A stretch of 39,619 nucleotides of DNA from Rhizaria sp. SCN 62-66 (GCA_001724265.1 MEDY01000312.1:1-39619); one strand, 5' to 3'. Counted from the first letter of the stretch, positions 1-14,600 are shown. The notes: generated by a model not told the origin, from the letters alone. Translations and numbers: made by a program.

Positions 1-3000
1 GGCGCGGCCGCCAGCGGGGCGCCCGGCGCCGCGAAGGCCGCGTACGTGAGCACGACGTTGAGCGCGCGGAAGGTCGCGGGCGCGGGTGCAAGGGCCGCGG
101 CCGCCACGGCCTCCGCGCTGCTGCCGTTCTGAGCGCGCGCGGGCGGCGTGAAGGGCGCGAGCACGAGCGCGACCAGGTCGCCCAGCCGCGGCATGTGCGC
201 CGGCGCGCGCAGCGGCAGCGGCCCGGAGCCAGAGCTGCTGTCGGCGCCGTCCTCCGCCGCAGCGCTCGCGCTTGTGTTCGCGGTGTTGGCGTTGGTGCTG
301 GCCGCGGGGACGGCGCCGACGACGTCTGCGTCGGGCGTGGAGCCCAGCGCGGCGGAGGCGGCGGCGTCGCTGCGGCGGCCCGCGAAGCCGGCCAGGGCGC
401 CCGTGCGGCGGCACACGAGGTCGAGCCGGGCCAAGGGCGCCGAGGGCACCACCGTCTGCTGCTCCTGCTCCTGCTCCTGCAGCGAGTGCGAGTACGAGTG
501 CGCGGGAGTCAGCGAGATGCGGGTCACGAGCGTGCCCGAAGCAGCAGCAGCAGCGGCGGCAGCGGAAGTCTCGGCCGCAGTCGCAGAGGAGGCAGACGCG
601 GCAGCGGAGGCCGTGGCGGCGACGATCGCGTCGGCGGCGGCGCATGCCTCCGCCTCTGCCTCCGCCTCTGCCTCTGCCTCGGCCTCGGCGGCGCTGCGGC
701 CGAGGTTGCGGCTGCGGCTGTGCGGCGACAGCGCGCGCGCGGCGACGGCGACGACGGACTCGGACGCCGCCAGCGGCACCTCTCCGACAGCAGCGCTGGC
801 GCTGGCGCTGGTTGCAGTTGCGGCGGCGAGCGGCGTGCCGAGGCTGCCCTTGCCGTAGCGGATGCGCGCGGGCTTGTTCACGACCGCCGCGCGCACGCAT
901 GCGGGCACCGGCACCGGCACGTCGGTCGCACTGCAGTCGCCGCCGCCGCTGGGGCAGAGGCTCGAGAGCCAGTGCGCAAGCTGCTGCCATTGGGCGCCCT
1001 CGGCGGCGGCGCGCGAGCCGGGCGCCGCGGCAGCCGCGGGCAGCTGCGCGGCGGCCGCGGCGGCCACGTCCCGCAGCGACTCGAGCGCCCACGCGGCCAC
1101 CAGCGACGCGCTGTCGCTGCGCACGTTCGCGACAGCGCTCTTACCGCTTTTGCTGCCGCTCCCACTGTTGATGTCGAAGTTGGGCGGCAGCGCGGCGGCG
1201 AGCGCGGCGGCGTCGGCGACGACGCGCGCAGCGGCGGCGACGGCCTCGAGCGCGGGCGGGCTGCGGCGCGGCCACGGCAGGCGGCGCGCGCGCTGCGTGC
1301 ACAGCGCGGCCGCCGCCGCCTCGTCTGTCGTCAGCGCAAAGCCCGCGGCCTCGAGCTCGGCGCTACTCACGCGCCCGCTCACGCCGCCAGCGCCTCGAGA
1401 GGCTGCGAGCGCGTCTGCGGCGGCGGCGACGTTGACTGCAAGGACGAAGACCTGGTCGGCCTTGGCCTTGCGGCCCTTGGCGCCGGTCTCCACGCCCGCG
1501 GCCGCCGCAGCCGCGGCGGCGGCGCCGACCGCGGCGCGCGAAGCGCCGTGGCCCGCCAGTGCGGCGAGTGCGTCGAGCGCGGCCGCGCGCTTGGCGGGCG
1601 CGAGCGCGGAGCCGGCGGCGGAGACGTCGAGCGCGTCGTAGGGGAAGCCCGCGTCGTCGCCGGCCTCGGCCTCGGGCCACGCCGCGGCCGCGGGCGGCAC
1701 GTGGAAACACACGCGCAGCACCAGCGTCGAGACGGCGTCGCGCGCGGCCGCCAGCGTGCTCTGTGCAGACGCCGCGTCAGAGCTAAAGCTGGAACTAGAA
1801 CTAGCAGCAACGCTGTTGTTGGAGGACGCAAAGAGCGTGAGCGTCTGCAGCAGCGCGAGCGCGTCGACGGCGGCGCGGCCGGGGTCTGTGGCGGCGGCCA
1901 GCGCGCCCGCCAGCGCCGCCGCGGCCTGCGGCGTCAGCAGCGGCTGCGTTGTCGAGGGCGCAGCCGCCGCAGTCGCGGGGCCCGAGGCGGCGCGCACGGC
2001 CGCGAGCACGCGCGCGCATGACTCGGCGGCGCGGCCGCTGGCGACGAGCGCGGCAACCAGCGACGACATGCCCTGTCGCAGCACCGCTGCGCGCTCCGTC
2101 GCGACCGCCGCAGCCTCCGCACCCGCACGACTGCTGCTACTGCTAGGAAGGGGATTGGCGGCGGCGAGCGCGGTCCAGGCGGCCCAGGCGGCGGCCTCGA
2201 CGGCGACCGGCGTCCACACTGGCAACGCGAGCGCGGCGGCGGCGTCGGCCACGGCGCCCGGCCGCGCGGTGCCCGCCCACGCCGCGTCGGCCAGCGCGGG
2301 CGCCAGCGCGGCGGCGGCGGGCACCGCCAGTGCGCGCGGCAGCGCCAGCGCAACGGCGGCGGCGTATTGCAGCGGCGTCAGCGCCGCCTGCAGCGGCGTA
2401 ACCGCACCCGTCACGCGCCGCCGGACCGTCAGCGCCGCAAAGCGCGTTGGCGCGGCGCCCAGCGCGGCCGCGGCCGCCGCAGGCAGGCGCTGGTGCCGCG
2501 GCAGCACGCCCGCGTTGGCAGCCGCGTTGGCGGCAGTGGCGGCGGCGGTGGCGGCCGCGCCTGCGCTGGCGCTGACGGCGTCGGGCGTGGTAAGCGCCAC
2601 GCGTGTGGTCGTCTCCGTCACGGCCACGGCCGACGTCGCGATCGGCAGCCGCAGCGGCGCGCGGCCCAGCCGGCCGCCGGCCGCCCGTTCGCGCCATCGG
2701 CGTCGGCGCTCGCGCCGGCGGGGAGGAGATGCGGCGCGGTGCGCTTCTGCAGCAGCAGCACGTCTGCAACGGCGAGCGGGGGGCCCTCGCCGCGCAGCGC
2801 GGCGCAGTGCAGCGCGGCGGCGTAGCCCAGCCAGAGCGACTCGGGCGCGTGTCCGCGCTGCAGCTGCGCCGCCCAGGCCGCGGGCGCGCGTACGGCGGCC
2901 AGCGCGGCCAGCGCCGTGAGGTGCACGCGGTCACCCACGAGCTGCGCGGGCAGCGCGGCCGCCACGGCGCGGTACGTGCTGGCCACGTGCTGCGGGAAGC

Positions 3001-6000
3001 GCCCGTCGGCCGCGAAGAGGTTGAGCAGAGCCACCAGCAGCGGCACCGGCAGCCGCGCCGCGGAGACCACGACGGGCATCAGCGACGTCGCGGCCGCCGC
3101 GCCGGGCTGGCCCTGGCCGTGCCCCTGCCCCTGCTGCTGGGCGGAGGACAGGAAGGAGCCGAAGGGCGTGGCGCCGGCATCCGCATCGGCCGCAGCGGAC
3201 GCGGCGGCCTCGGCGGCCACTGCGTCAGGACCGTGCTCGCCGCCGAGGCCCGCGGCGTCCACAGCGCCGCTGCCGCTTGCGCCGCCGTTAACAAGCGAGC
3301 CGCGCAGGAGCGCCGAGAGCAGCGAACCCTCGGCCGCACCCTCGGCTGCGCCGGCCGCCGCGTCAGCGGGGCTCAAGCGGTAGTACTCGTCCTCCTCATC
3401 GTCCTCCGCGCCCGCGCCCTCGCTGCTGCGGCTGCTGCCGTGCGCGGCGTCCACCTCGGCGGCCGCGGCCGCGGCGGCTGAGGTGGCGCTCTCCGCGGCG
3501 GCGGCGTTCGCGCGCGCGGCGGCGGCGACACGCGCGGCGCGGTCTGCGGCGCCGCGCGGCAGGCGCCACTGCACGTGCTCGAAGTAGGCCGGCTGGAAGC
3601 AGTAAAGGCCCGCCAGCGGGACCAACGAGAGCTGCCCCGCGTCCGCAGCCGGGAGGTCCAGCGTCAGCGCCTCCGGGTCCAGCGCAGCCGCGGTCGCCGC
3701 GGTCGGGGTCGGGTTCGTCGAAGCAGCAGTGCCCACTGAGTCGAGGCTCAGCAGGCCGGCGGCGGCGGCGTCACTGCCACCGTCGGCGTCGGAGTTGGCG
3801 CTCAGCTCGGCTCCGTAGGCCTCGGCGGCAGCGGCTGCGGCGGCGGCGGTCTCCGCGCTGACGGCCGCATCACCGCCGCCGCCGCCGCTGCCGTGACCGT
3901 CAGCGTCGGCGGGCAGCCCGGCCGCGGGCGCGAGGCGCGAGAGCATGCGCGGCGCGAGCGGGCGCGGCCGCAGCGCGGGGTTGCCCAGGCGCGCCAGAAA
4001 GCGCGGCAGGTCCGCGCCGTCCCAGCCCCAGAAGTCGGGCACCAGCGTCGAGTCCACCAGTACGCGCCGCCCGGACAGCTGCAGTTCGGTGCCGGCGCTG
4101 GCGCCAGTGGCGGTGTCGGCGCCGTCGCCGTTGTCGTTGTCGTTGCTCTCGCTGTTGCTGTTGCTGCTGCCGCGCGTGAGAGCGGAGAGGAGCTCGCGCA
4201 TCGACGCCGGCATGCGCTCGCTGCCGCCCACAGCGTCTTCATTGACAGTGTTGTTTTCGTCGATGGCAGCAGTCTCAGCGCCGTCGCCGGCGGCCTCGCG
4301 GAGGCGCTGCGCGCGGCGGCTACGGTCTGTGCCCGCGAGCGCGGCCTCGAGTGTGCGTGCCACGGCCTCCAGCTCGCGCCGCCGCTTGGCCTCGGCCGCC
4401 AGGTCGCGCCGCGCGCCCTCGGCGTAGCCCGCGAGCGCGCTGTCGGGCGCCGTCGCCAGTCCAGTCGCGGCGCCCGCGGCAGCCTCGGCGGTCTCGGCGG
4501 CGTCCTCGGCCTCGGCGGCCGCGCTAGCGTCGGCGCGGGCCCCGGCGCCCGCCGCGCGCGCAGCCTTGGCCGCCGCGCTCGTCAGAGGCGTCCGCATCAG
4601 GTTGCCAGTGCTGGGGTTCGCAGAGGCTTGAGCGGAGGCGGCGTGAGCGTTGCCAGGCAGCTCGTCGAGGCTCCCGTTGGCCGTGGCGGCGGCGGCGGCG
4701 GCGGCGGCGGCGCCGTGGGGCGGCGGCGCGGGCACCGCGTAGTAGCCCAGCTGCGCCTGCGGCTGCTGCAACTGGAGAAGTTGCTGGCGGTGCCGCAGCC
4801 ACGCGCGCGAGCCCGGCTGCCCCTGCGACTGGTCGCGCAGCTGCTGCAGCTGCTGCAGCTGCGCGCGCGTCGGCGCCGACGCGAAGTTGAGTCGCATGGC
4901 TGCGTGGAAGCCGCGGCGGCCGTTGGCGAGCAGGTCGAGCAGCAGCGCAGCCGTGTGCGCGTCGCGCAGCGCCAGCGCGCGCAGCAGCAGCGCCTCGATG
5001 GCGGCCAGCGAGGGGTAGAAGCCGTAGCGGTGCGCGTCGAGCAGCACCGAGAGCGCGGCAGCCAGCGCCGCCTGCGGGGTCCCCGTCGCGCGGTTCGCCA
5101 GGCGCGTGAGCGTGTGATCCAGTAGCGCGCGCGGGTCCGCGCCGGGCACCCACGCGCCCGCCGGGCTCGCGGGCGGCAGCGCCGACGCGGACGCGGGCGG
5201 CGACCGGGGCACAGACGGAGACGAGGCAGCAGCAGCAGAGGCGTCAGAGTCGGCTTCACCGGCTGCGGCGGTGGCGGTGGCGGCGGCGACGGCGGCGACG
5301 GCGGCCTCGGTGGCGGTGGCCGCGGCGGCCGCGAGCGAGGCCTGCGTGGGGTTGCGGTGCGTCACCGTCGCGCCCACCGCGACGTTGACCGCAGCTGCGG
5401 TCGCAACAGCAGTCCCAGAAGTAGAGGCGCCGTCGACAGCCACAGCGAGCGTGCGCTCGCTCTCGTGGTGGAACGACAGCAGCACCTCGACCGCCCCCTT
5501 ACTATGAGCGCTGTTCGCGCTGACGCCCGCGGCATTGCCAGACTCGGCGCCGTCGAGGTAGAGCGAGGGCAGCTCGCCGCCCGCGGCCGTGACGGCGGCC
5601 GGCCCCTCGGCGCCCAACGCCCACAAACGCGCCGCACCAGAGTCCGCGCCCGCGCCGGTGTCAGCGTCGGCGCCGGAGAGCGTGGCCTGCGCCTGCGCCT
5701 CTGCGTCGGCGAACGCGTGCGTCGCGACGGCGGCGGCGACGTCGGCGGCGGCGCGCGCTTCGGCCCGCACGTCGCAGGTGGCGTCGCGCAGCAGCAGGCG
5801 GCCGATGAGCGCCGCGTCGCGCGGGTCTCGCACGACCACCGCGCCCGACACGCGCCGCAGCCGTGCGGGCAGCGCGCGCAGCGCCGCCAGGTCGGCCTCG
5901 CGAAGCGCGCCCGTGGCGGCGTCGACGGCGGCCGCCACGGCGGGCTGCGCTGCGTAGTGTGCGAGCACGGCCGAGACGACGGCCGCGAGGCGCCGCAGCG

Positions 6001-9000
6001 CGGGCGAGCTCGTGCGCGGCGGCGGCGCGGGCGCGCGCGGGAAGTGCATCGAGTAATCCGGCACCGTGCTCGCAGTGGCGGCGGCGTTCGCATTGGCGAC
6101 GCCGGCGGCGGCGGTGGCGGTGGGCGCGGAGGCGAAGGCGGCGAGCGCGGCGGCCGTGGCGGTCAGCGAGGCGGGCGCGGCGGTGCGCCACAGGTCCGCG
6201 TGCCCCTCGGTGCCGTCGCGCTCGGCGCTGTGCTCCGCCTCGTGTGCTTGCTCTGTAGTCGCAGAGAAGTCGCCGGCGGCGCGGCGGGCGGCGGCATCGG
6301 CCGCGGCGGCCGCGCGGCGCGCCTCGTCCTCCGCGCGCGCGGCGGCGGCGTCAGGGTCAAGTCCGGCGGCGAGGCGGCGCGCCGCGGCGGCCTCCGCGGC
6401 GGCCGCGTTCTCGGGCGCGAAGGGCGCGGCCGCCAGCGCGGCGGCGTCGCTGTGCATCGCGTGGAAGAGAACCGCGCCCACGGCCGCCAGCGGGAGCGCC
6501 TGCCGCGCGGGCGCCAGGTCCACGTCTACCGTCGCCACACTGCTGCTGCTGCTGCTGCGCGGACTCGGGCCGGCGTCAGCGGTCGCGGCGGCGCTGCCGT
6601 GCGCGGCGGGGACGGAGCGGGCCCAGAGCGTGGGCACGCGGCGCACCGAGGTGGGTTCGCCCGCGGCCGCGGCGGCCTGGGCGGCGGACAGGCCGCGGGC
6701 CTCGGCCGTGGCCGCGAGCAGGCTGCCGGCGCCGCTGCCAACGCTGCCCAGGGGGTTCGCGCCGGGGACGTAGCCGCCGCTGCGGCGCGCCGAGGAGGGG
6801 AACTCGAACGGAATGTCGTCGCCGTCGCGGCCGCTCGCGCTGTGGAGGCGGGCCTGCGCGCCGCTCTCGGCCGCGAGCATCGCCGCGATCCCGCGCGGCG
6901 CCGCAGACAGCGGCGGCGCGCCGCGCAGCGTGTCCATGGCGTCGGCCGCGGCGCGGCTGCGGTATCCGTGGTCGTGGCCGCCGTGGGGGCCGTGGAAGCT
7001 GTCGCGCTCGCCGGCGGCCGCGGGCGGCATGTACTGCGCGGCGCCGGAGCTCCAGGGCTCGAACATGGCCGCCACGCGCGCGCGCGTCTGCTGCAGCACT
7101 GCTCCGCCGCGCGCGCGCTCGAGGCGGACCGCGGCGGCGCGCGTGATGCGCATGAACTCGGCCTCGGTCTCAGCGCGCGCGGCGCGGGCCTGCGCGTCGA
7201 GCGCGGCGGTGCGCATGGCGGCCAGCACTCGCGCCAGAGTCGGCGCCACGGCCGCGTGCGAGGGGCTGGCGTGCGCGAGCCGCGCGATGGCGACGCACAC
7301 GGGCACCGAGGGCGCCACGCCGCGCGCCGCCAGCGCGTCGAGCAGCTGTGGCACCGAGCGCGCGCCGTCGACGCGGAACAGCGCGGCCGACACGAACTCG
7401 GCCACGGCGGCGTCGGGGGGCGCCCACGCGGGCGCGGCGCGATCCTCCTCGCGCGCCAGCAGCGTTTCGACGGCGCGGAACGCCTCGCGGTCGCTCACAT
7501 GCAGCACGTCCGTCGCGCTCAGCGGCGCGCTCAGTGCCCTCGCCGCCTCGCCATTGCCATCGCTGATGACGCCAGAGTCCGAGTCGGCGAGGCCGGCGAT
7601 GCGGTCCAGGCGGTCGAGCGCGACGGCCTGGAGCAGCTTGCCGTGCAGCAGCGCCTGCGCGTGGGCCAGCGCCTGCGCGTCGTTGGCGTCGACGTCGGCG
7701 ACCACGCCCACGACGAGCCGCGCGACGCGCTCGCAGCGGTCCTCGCGCAGCGCCGCGCGCTCCGCCGCCACGTAGCGCGCCAGCGCGGCCTGGAACGCGG
7801 CGCGGCGCGCGGCCAGCGCGGCCCTGGCGGCGGCGGCGCGCGCGTCGTGCGCGGCCCGCAGCGCAGCGCACATGTCGTCGAACAGCTCCCAGAGGCGTCC
7901 GCGCACGCGTCCGCGCGCGGCGAGCGCGAGCAGCGCGGCGTAGGCGGGCGGCGGCAGCGCCACGGCGCCGCGCTTGCAGTGGTCGAACACGCGTAGCGCG
8001 AGCGCGGCCGCGGGCGGCACGGGCAGCGGCAGCGCGGCGTCGCTGGGGAAGCGCGCCGTGCGCAGCGCCGCCAGCAGCTCCGCCGCGAGCGCGGGCGCGG
8101 GCACCACGCTGCGCTGCTCCAGGTGCGTCACCAGCGCCTCAAGCGCGGGGCCCGCGCTCCGCAGCGCCTGCGCGCGCGCCAGCGCCAGGTAAGCGGGCTG
8201 GCTCAGCCGCAGCGCGTGGCGGTCCGCGTAGCCCAGCAGCGCCTCTGCGGCGGCGGCGAGAGCGGCCACGCCCGCCGCCGCGGCGCCGGCGCCCTCGCGC
8301 GCCTCTGCGGCGGCGGCGGGTAGTGCGGCGGCCACGGCGGCGGCGGCCGTCTCAGCGGCCTGCGCGGAGCCGGGCAGTCGCAGCGCCTGCTCGTGCGCGG
8401 CCAGCAGCGTGAGCACGCGGCGCCCCGTCTCGACAGGGCCCGGCGGCGCGGCGTGCGGGAAGCGTGCGCGCGGCACGCACAGCGCGGCGGCCCACGCGTC
8501 AGCCAGCAGCGGCCGCAGCGACACGAAAAGCAGCTTCGACACCTCTTCAGCCCAGCGCGTCTGCACCGCGGCCGCGGGCGCGCTGGCGGGCACCGGCACC
8601 AGCGCCACCGCCGCCGCAGCGTCCTGACTGGCGCTGTCAGCGGCGGCGGCGGCTTCGGCGGCCTGCGCGGCGACGAGCTCGGCGGGCGAGAGCGGCAGGT
8701 ACGCGGGCGCGGGCGCGGGCGCGGCGGCAGCGGCGGGGGAGAGGTGGAGCACGCGCGCGTTGAGGCGTAGCGCTTGCGGGAAGAGCGCGGCCGCGAGCGC
8801 GGGCACCGCGGCGGGCGACGCGTAAAGCGGCGGCAGCAATGCCGAGACAAACCGCGGCAGAGAGTCGCCGCTGCCGTCGCCGCCGCAATCGGCAGAGGCA
8901 CTGAGCGGCGGCTGCATCGGGTAGCAGCCGACGGCGGCGGCGGCGGCGGCAGGCGCCTGCAGGTGGCCGGCCCACTTCATGTCGAGCGCGGCCCGTGGCA

Positions 9001-9870
9001 GCAGCGCGCGCGGCGGCGGCACCGGGACCGGCGCGCTCTCGTCGACCACCGAGACAGCAGCAGCAGTGCCAGGGTCGGTGTTGCTGTTGGGGACGACAGG
9101 CACGTCGATGAACGCGTCGAGTCCGTGGAATAGCCCGCGCGGGGCCGCGCCAGAGGCGGCGACTGCGGCGGCGGCGGCGGCGGGCGCGTGCGGCGCGAAC
9201 ATGCGCAGCCGGCCCCAGTGCGGGAGCGCGCCGGCCGGGAAGGCCTGCGTGTAGGCGGCCAGGTAGAGCAGGCGCATGTAGACGAAAAGCACAGGCACTT
9301 CGGCCTCGCCCGCGCGCGCGACGGCGGGCGCGGCGTCGCCGGCCTCGGCCACGGTCACGGGTGACTTGCGGGACCGCGAGTGCGAGCGCAGAGCAAGGGC
9401 GGCGACGGGCGCGCGCATGGTGCCGGCGAGCGAGTGCCCGCGGAGCGCCTCGCTAAGCACGGCGGGCGCAAACACAATGCCGGACCGCGCCAGCTGCTCG
9501 GCGGCCGAGAGCGCGGCCGCGGCGCGGCGGCCAGCGCACGAGACGAGGAACTCGGCGACCGTGAGCACCAGCACGGGCGCGGCGGAACCGAAAAAGTCCG
9601 TGAAGTGGTTAAGCTGCAGCGACTCGAGCGACTCGAGCACGATCGGCGCGCGCACGACGGCACCGTCGGCGTCGCCGCCGCCGTCGGCACTGCCGGCACT
9701 AGCGGCGTTGCCGTCGGCGGGGACGGGGAGCAGCTCGCAGTCGTCGCTGCCACCAAGGCGTTTACTGCCGCTGTCGCTCTTGTCCCATAGTGCGGAGGCG
9801 GGGAGGAAGGGCGCGGCGTCGACGAGCAGCGCCTGCGCGGCGGCGGCGTGGCTGGGCGGCAGCGCCACGC

Positions 9871-9901
<31 letters not shown>

Positions 9902-11606
9902 GGCCAGCACCGAGCGGACCCACTCGCCCTGCTGCTGCGGCGACTGCACCGCGCCCGCCCCCGCGGGGCCCGACGCGGCGGCCGCGGCGACGGCGAGGTC
10001 GGCCCACAGCGCGGAGCGCGCGAGCCGGGGCGCGTTGCCGTAGCGGCGGCCCGAGCCGGCCAGCGCCGAGTCGCTGCCGGCGGCGCCGGGGCCCGCGGCC
10101 GCGGTGGCGTTGCTGCTGCCGAAGAAATGTGCGTAAGACTCGGTCAGCGCCGCGATCAGCGACTGCGGCTCACTGCCCGCGCTCACATTCGCGTCGCTCA
10201 AGCTGTCGGCAGCGACAGAGCTGCTGCTGCTGTTGTTGTTGTTTGAGGGCACGAAGAGGTTGTTCGAGTTGGAGACGAGCAGCCCCAGCAGCGCCACGAA
10301 GTCGCTCAGCTGCGCGGGCCGCGCCACGTCTTGCGCGCTGGCGGTGGCGGTGGCTGTGACGGGCTGGAGCGCTGCTTGGAGGTGCGCGACGAGCACGCGC
10401 GCGGCGGCAGGCGCATCGCCCTGCAGCGCGGCGAGCCGCAGCTCGGCCTGCGCCACCAGCGCGGGCAGCCGGCGGCCATGCGCCGAGGCGCGCAGCTGCG
10501 CCGTCAGCGCGGACAGTCGCGTCGCGTCGCCCAGCGCGGTCAGCCGCTGCAACAGCGACAGCCACAACTGCAGCGGCAGCTCGCCGGGCGCCGCAGCGTC
10601 GTGCGCCGCCAGCGGCGACTGCTGCTGATGCGCTTGCTGCGACTGCGCCTGCAGAGACTGCGGAGACTCGCCGTCGGCGGCATGCTCAAGCTCGCTCGCA
10701 GCGCTGCCGTAATTGGCGGCCGGGGAGGCGGCGGCGGAGCGCGCGGCGGTCTGGAAGCGCAGCAGCGCGGCCTCGGCCTCGGCGTCCGTCTCGACGTCGC
10801 TCACAGACCCGCTCTTGGCGGCGGACCGCGACTGCGGTCGTGCACCCACGAGGCTAGGGCCGCTGACGCTGTCGTCCTCCTCGCCGCTGCGGCGCTCGGC
10901 GGCGGCGACGGCGGCCGCAGCGGCCTCGGCCTCAGACTCGGCGTCGCGCGCAGCCGCCTCTGCCGCGGCCGCCGCCTGTGCCGCCACGGCCCTCTCGGCC
11001 TCCGCGCGCGCGGCCTCGGCCTCGGCGACTGCGCTGCGCGCGCGCACCGCGGCCCAGGCCTCCGCACGCGCGGCGTCGCTCACTGCGCGCGCGTGCGCCC
11101 GCGCGGCGGCGGCCCGGAGCGCGGTGAAGACGGCGAGCGCGTGGCCCGCGCCGCCGTGGCGCAGCGCCGCCTCGAGTACTGCCCACAGCAGCGGCGTCGT
11201 CAGCGGCACGCGCGCGCGCTCCACCGTCGCGAACGCGGCCTCGAGAGGGTCGGGAAGGCTGCTCGAGCCCGCGCCCGCGCTCGCGCCCGCCTTGCTATTG
11301 TAGTAGTTGTTATAGCTGGAGTTGTTGGCGGTTGCGAGCGCGCCGGGCGCGGTGGCGGCGGCGGCAGCGGCGATGAGCGCCGCGGCGGCCGCGTTGGAGA
11401 GCAGCGGCGCCGCGGCGGCCACGGTGGGCGGCTGCGCGGCCACGGGCAGCAGCGCGGGCTGCGCCACGCTGGCCCCCGCAAGCGGGCCGCCGCTCAGCAC
11501 GTGGCGCCCCTCGCGGCTGCCGCCGCCGCCGCTGGTGTGCTGCTGCTGCTGAGCGCGGGCGCGGGGCTCCGGCTCGACTGCAGCGGCGACAGGGATGCCG
11601 CTGCCG

Positions 11607-11639
<33 letters not shown>

Positions 11640-14600
11640 GCGTCGGTGTCATCGAGCAGACGGGGGCGGGCGGCGCGCGCGCGCAGCGCCGCCACGGTGG
11701 CCTGCGTCGGCGGCGGCGGCGGCGCTGCACTCGCAGAACCAGAGCCCGCAGGCGCAGCCCCACTCGCAGTCCAGGCCGGCGCGGCGGGGTAGGGGAATGC
11801 CATATAAGTCGCCTCTGCACTGGCGCTGGCGCTGGCGCTGGCGCTGCTGGTGGTGGTGGTAGTGAGCGCGACAGGGGAGTACGCAGCCAGAGTGGGGTCG
11901 GCGTCGATCATTGGGGCTTCAGCAGGGGCGGAGTCCGCGCCGTCGCCGCCCTCCATAGTGAGGAGGCGGGCGCGCGGGCGCGGGTGCTCCAGGTGGTCCA
12001 TGAGCCGGTTGAGGTGCACCAGCACGCTCAGCACAGCGCCCGCGGCCCCCGCCACAGTGGCCCCTCGCTCTGCCGCGCTACCGGCGCTGTGCCCGGCGCC
12101 GTGGCCGTGGCCGTGGGGGGCGGCGAGGGGCAGCATGACGTCGGGCAGCGCGCGGAGACGCGTGGCCTGCGCGGCGAGCGCGTCGGCCATGGCGGGCGAG
12201 GGCAGAACGCCCATCGCGAGCGTGGCCTGGTAGAGCCGCAGCAGCAGCGCGTGCAGCTGCTTCGTGCCCAGCAGCCGCATCAGCCGCGCCGTCACCGCGA
12301 AACGCACGCCCGCGCCCGCGCCCGCACCCGCGTCCGTGCCGTGCGCGGTGCGGGCCTTGAGGGCGGCGAGGCGCGCGGCCGAGTCGCGCAGCAGGAGCGC
12401 CACAGCCGTCTCGGCCTGGCGCGACGCCACTAGGCCGGCCAGCACCGAGAACAGCTCACCGTCGCTCAGTGTGTCCGCCGCACCGCCAGCAGCAGCGGCA
12501 GCGCCAGTGGAGGCGTGGGCCGCGGCGGCCTCTGCCTCTGCGTGGGCGAGCGCGGCAACGACGCTCTCGGCGCGGCCCGAGAAGGCCAGCGCGCGCAGCT
12601 GCAGCAGGCGCGCCTCAGCGGGCAGCGGGCCGCGCAGGCGCGCGCAGAAGGCCACGTCGAGAAGCTTGCTGCCGCTGTCGGTGTCAGTGTTGGCGCTGGT
12701 GCTGGCACTGGGGATGTCGTCGGCGGCAGCGCCCCCGGGGGCGGAGGCGGAGACCGTGGCCGAGGCCAGGACGGGGTGCAGCGCAAGCAGCGCGGGCGAG
12801 GCGGGCACGGCCACGGCCAGGGGGCTGCCGGCCACGGAGCCGGGGCCGGGCGCAGGGGTCGCGGCGACCTGAGAGAGGGGCAGAGGAAACAAGGGAATGA
12901 GGCGTAGAAAGAGTACGTGAGGAGATGTCACAGTGAAATTGTTATAATGCAATTAATCAAAAATAATAAAATCTAAATACAAGTCAAAATATCACAGAGT
13001 CGCAATTAACCCAAGTAAATCAGTCCTATAAATCACGATGTGAGACAGTAGACCGCAAGAGATCGATCGTACGTACCTGGATGGCTGCGGCGGCGTGGGT
13101 GGGCAGCCCGCGGCGCAGGAAGCCGGCCGCGAGCGCGGTCAGCACGGCGGCCGGGAACGGCGCCACCACCTCTGCGCGGCCCCGGACCACGCGCGCCACC
13201 ACCGCCTCAGCGCTCTCAGTGGTCTCACTCCGTGAGGCGCCCTCAGTGCAATGCAGCGCGACCGCGCCCTCTGCTGCGAGGGCGGCCTCCTCGGCCGTGG
13301 GCGCGTAGCAGGCGAGCGCGGGCGCCAGCACCTGCATGGCGGCCGTGGCTGTCGGCGAGTGCGCACCCAGCGCCGTGGCGGCCGCGACCAGGTCCGCGCG
13401 CGCCAGCGGCAGCCCCGCGCGCGCGGCGGCGGCCAGCAGCGCGGCCAGCGGCGCCAGGTCGCGAGAATGGGCCACAGTCGCCACGGTGCTGCCAAGCGCG
13501 GCGCGCGCGGCGGGCAGCGGCTGCCGCGCCGCGAGACCGACGACGCGTGCAAGCAGCGCGTGCGCGCGGAGCCGCACGCAGGCGCGGGCGAGCGCGGCGG
13601 CCGCGGTGGGAGCCAGCGGCACCGCGGCCTCCTCGGCCCAGCCCACCAGGTCCGCCAGCAGCGCCGTCGTCGCCGGCACAAACGAGACCTGCGCCGACGC
13701 ATGCGCGCGGGAGCCGGCGCCGGTCGCGCTAGTTGCGGCGGTCGCGGCGGCGGCGGCTGCTGCTGCTGCTGCGGGAGCGGCGAGCGCGGCGGGCTGGGTG
13801 AAGCAGCGCGCGGCGGCGAAGACGATCGCCGACGTGACCGCCCAGTCTAGCACGGGCGGCAACGCGCGCGTCGAGGGCAGCGATGCGGCGCTATCACCGC
13901 TGCCGCTGCTGCTGCTGCTGCTGCTGCTGCCGCTGGACATGTCGCTGGAGTCGCGGCCCGTGAGGGGCAGCGGGGGCAGCGGCCCGTCTGCGAGGGCGCG
14001 CAGAAGCCGTAAGACCCACGTCACGGGCACGTCCGCGGCCGCAAAGCCCGACACCAGCGCCGCCGCAGCGAGCTCGCTCTTGCCCGCGCCCACGCTCACG
14101 CCGGCATTGTCTGTCGCGTGACTACTGCCGCTGCTGCTGGGGGTGAGGGCGAGGGCCAGCGGGGGCGAGCGCGCGAGCTGGAGCAGTTCGGCGGCGACCT
14201 CGTCGGGCATGGGCGCGGCCCAGAGCTCAGTCTCAGCCGTCGCTGCCGCCTCGTGGGGGTCGAACACGGCCGCGGCCGCGGTCGCGGCGGCAGTAGGCGT
14301 GGCGGCGCCGGTCGCCGCGGCGGAGGCTGCGGCGGAGGCTGCGGCAGCGGTGGCGGCCTCAGCGGCGGCGGCCAGTTCGGCAACGCGCGCGGCGCGCCAG
14401 TGCTGGGCGGCCGCGGCAAGCGCGTCGAGCGCGCGCGTTAGCGGCGTGAAGGGCAGCGAGCCGCCGGGGGGCGGCGGCAACAGCGACGACGACGACGTAG
14501 TGGCCGAAGCTGAGGCTGAGGGTGTGTGAGCGTAGGAAGAGAAACAGGCGCGGGGCGCGGCGCGGGCAAGCAGCAGCGCGGGCGCGAGCAGCGCCGACGA

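Noticed and set aside
195-2021. Long plus-strand Arg/Gly-rich ORF and similar ORFs opposite the giant gene
   Set aside because: They are shadows of GC-biased minus-strand coding. Their composition is Arg/Gly/Ala from reading GCN codons in reverse, with no domains.
2709-2761. A 53-nt GT-AG intron explaining the frame break
   Set aside because: It restores frame, but it is GC-rich with no pyrimidine tract and far shorter than other introns, and the rejoined segment is an Arg-rich stretch unlike its surroundings.
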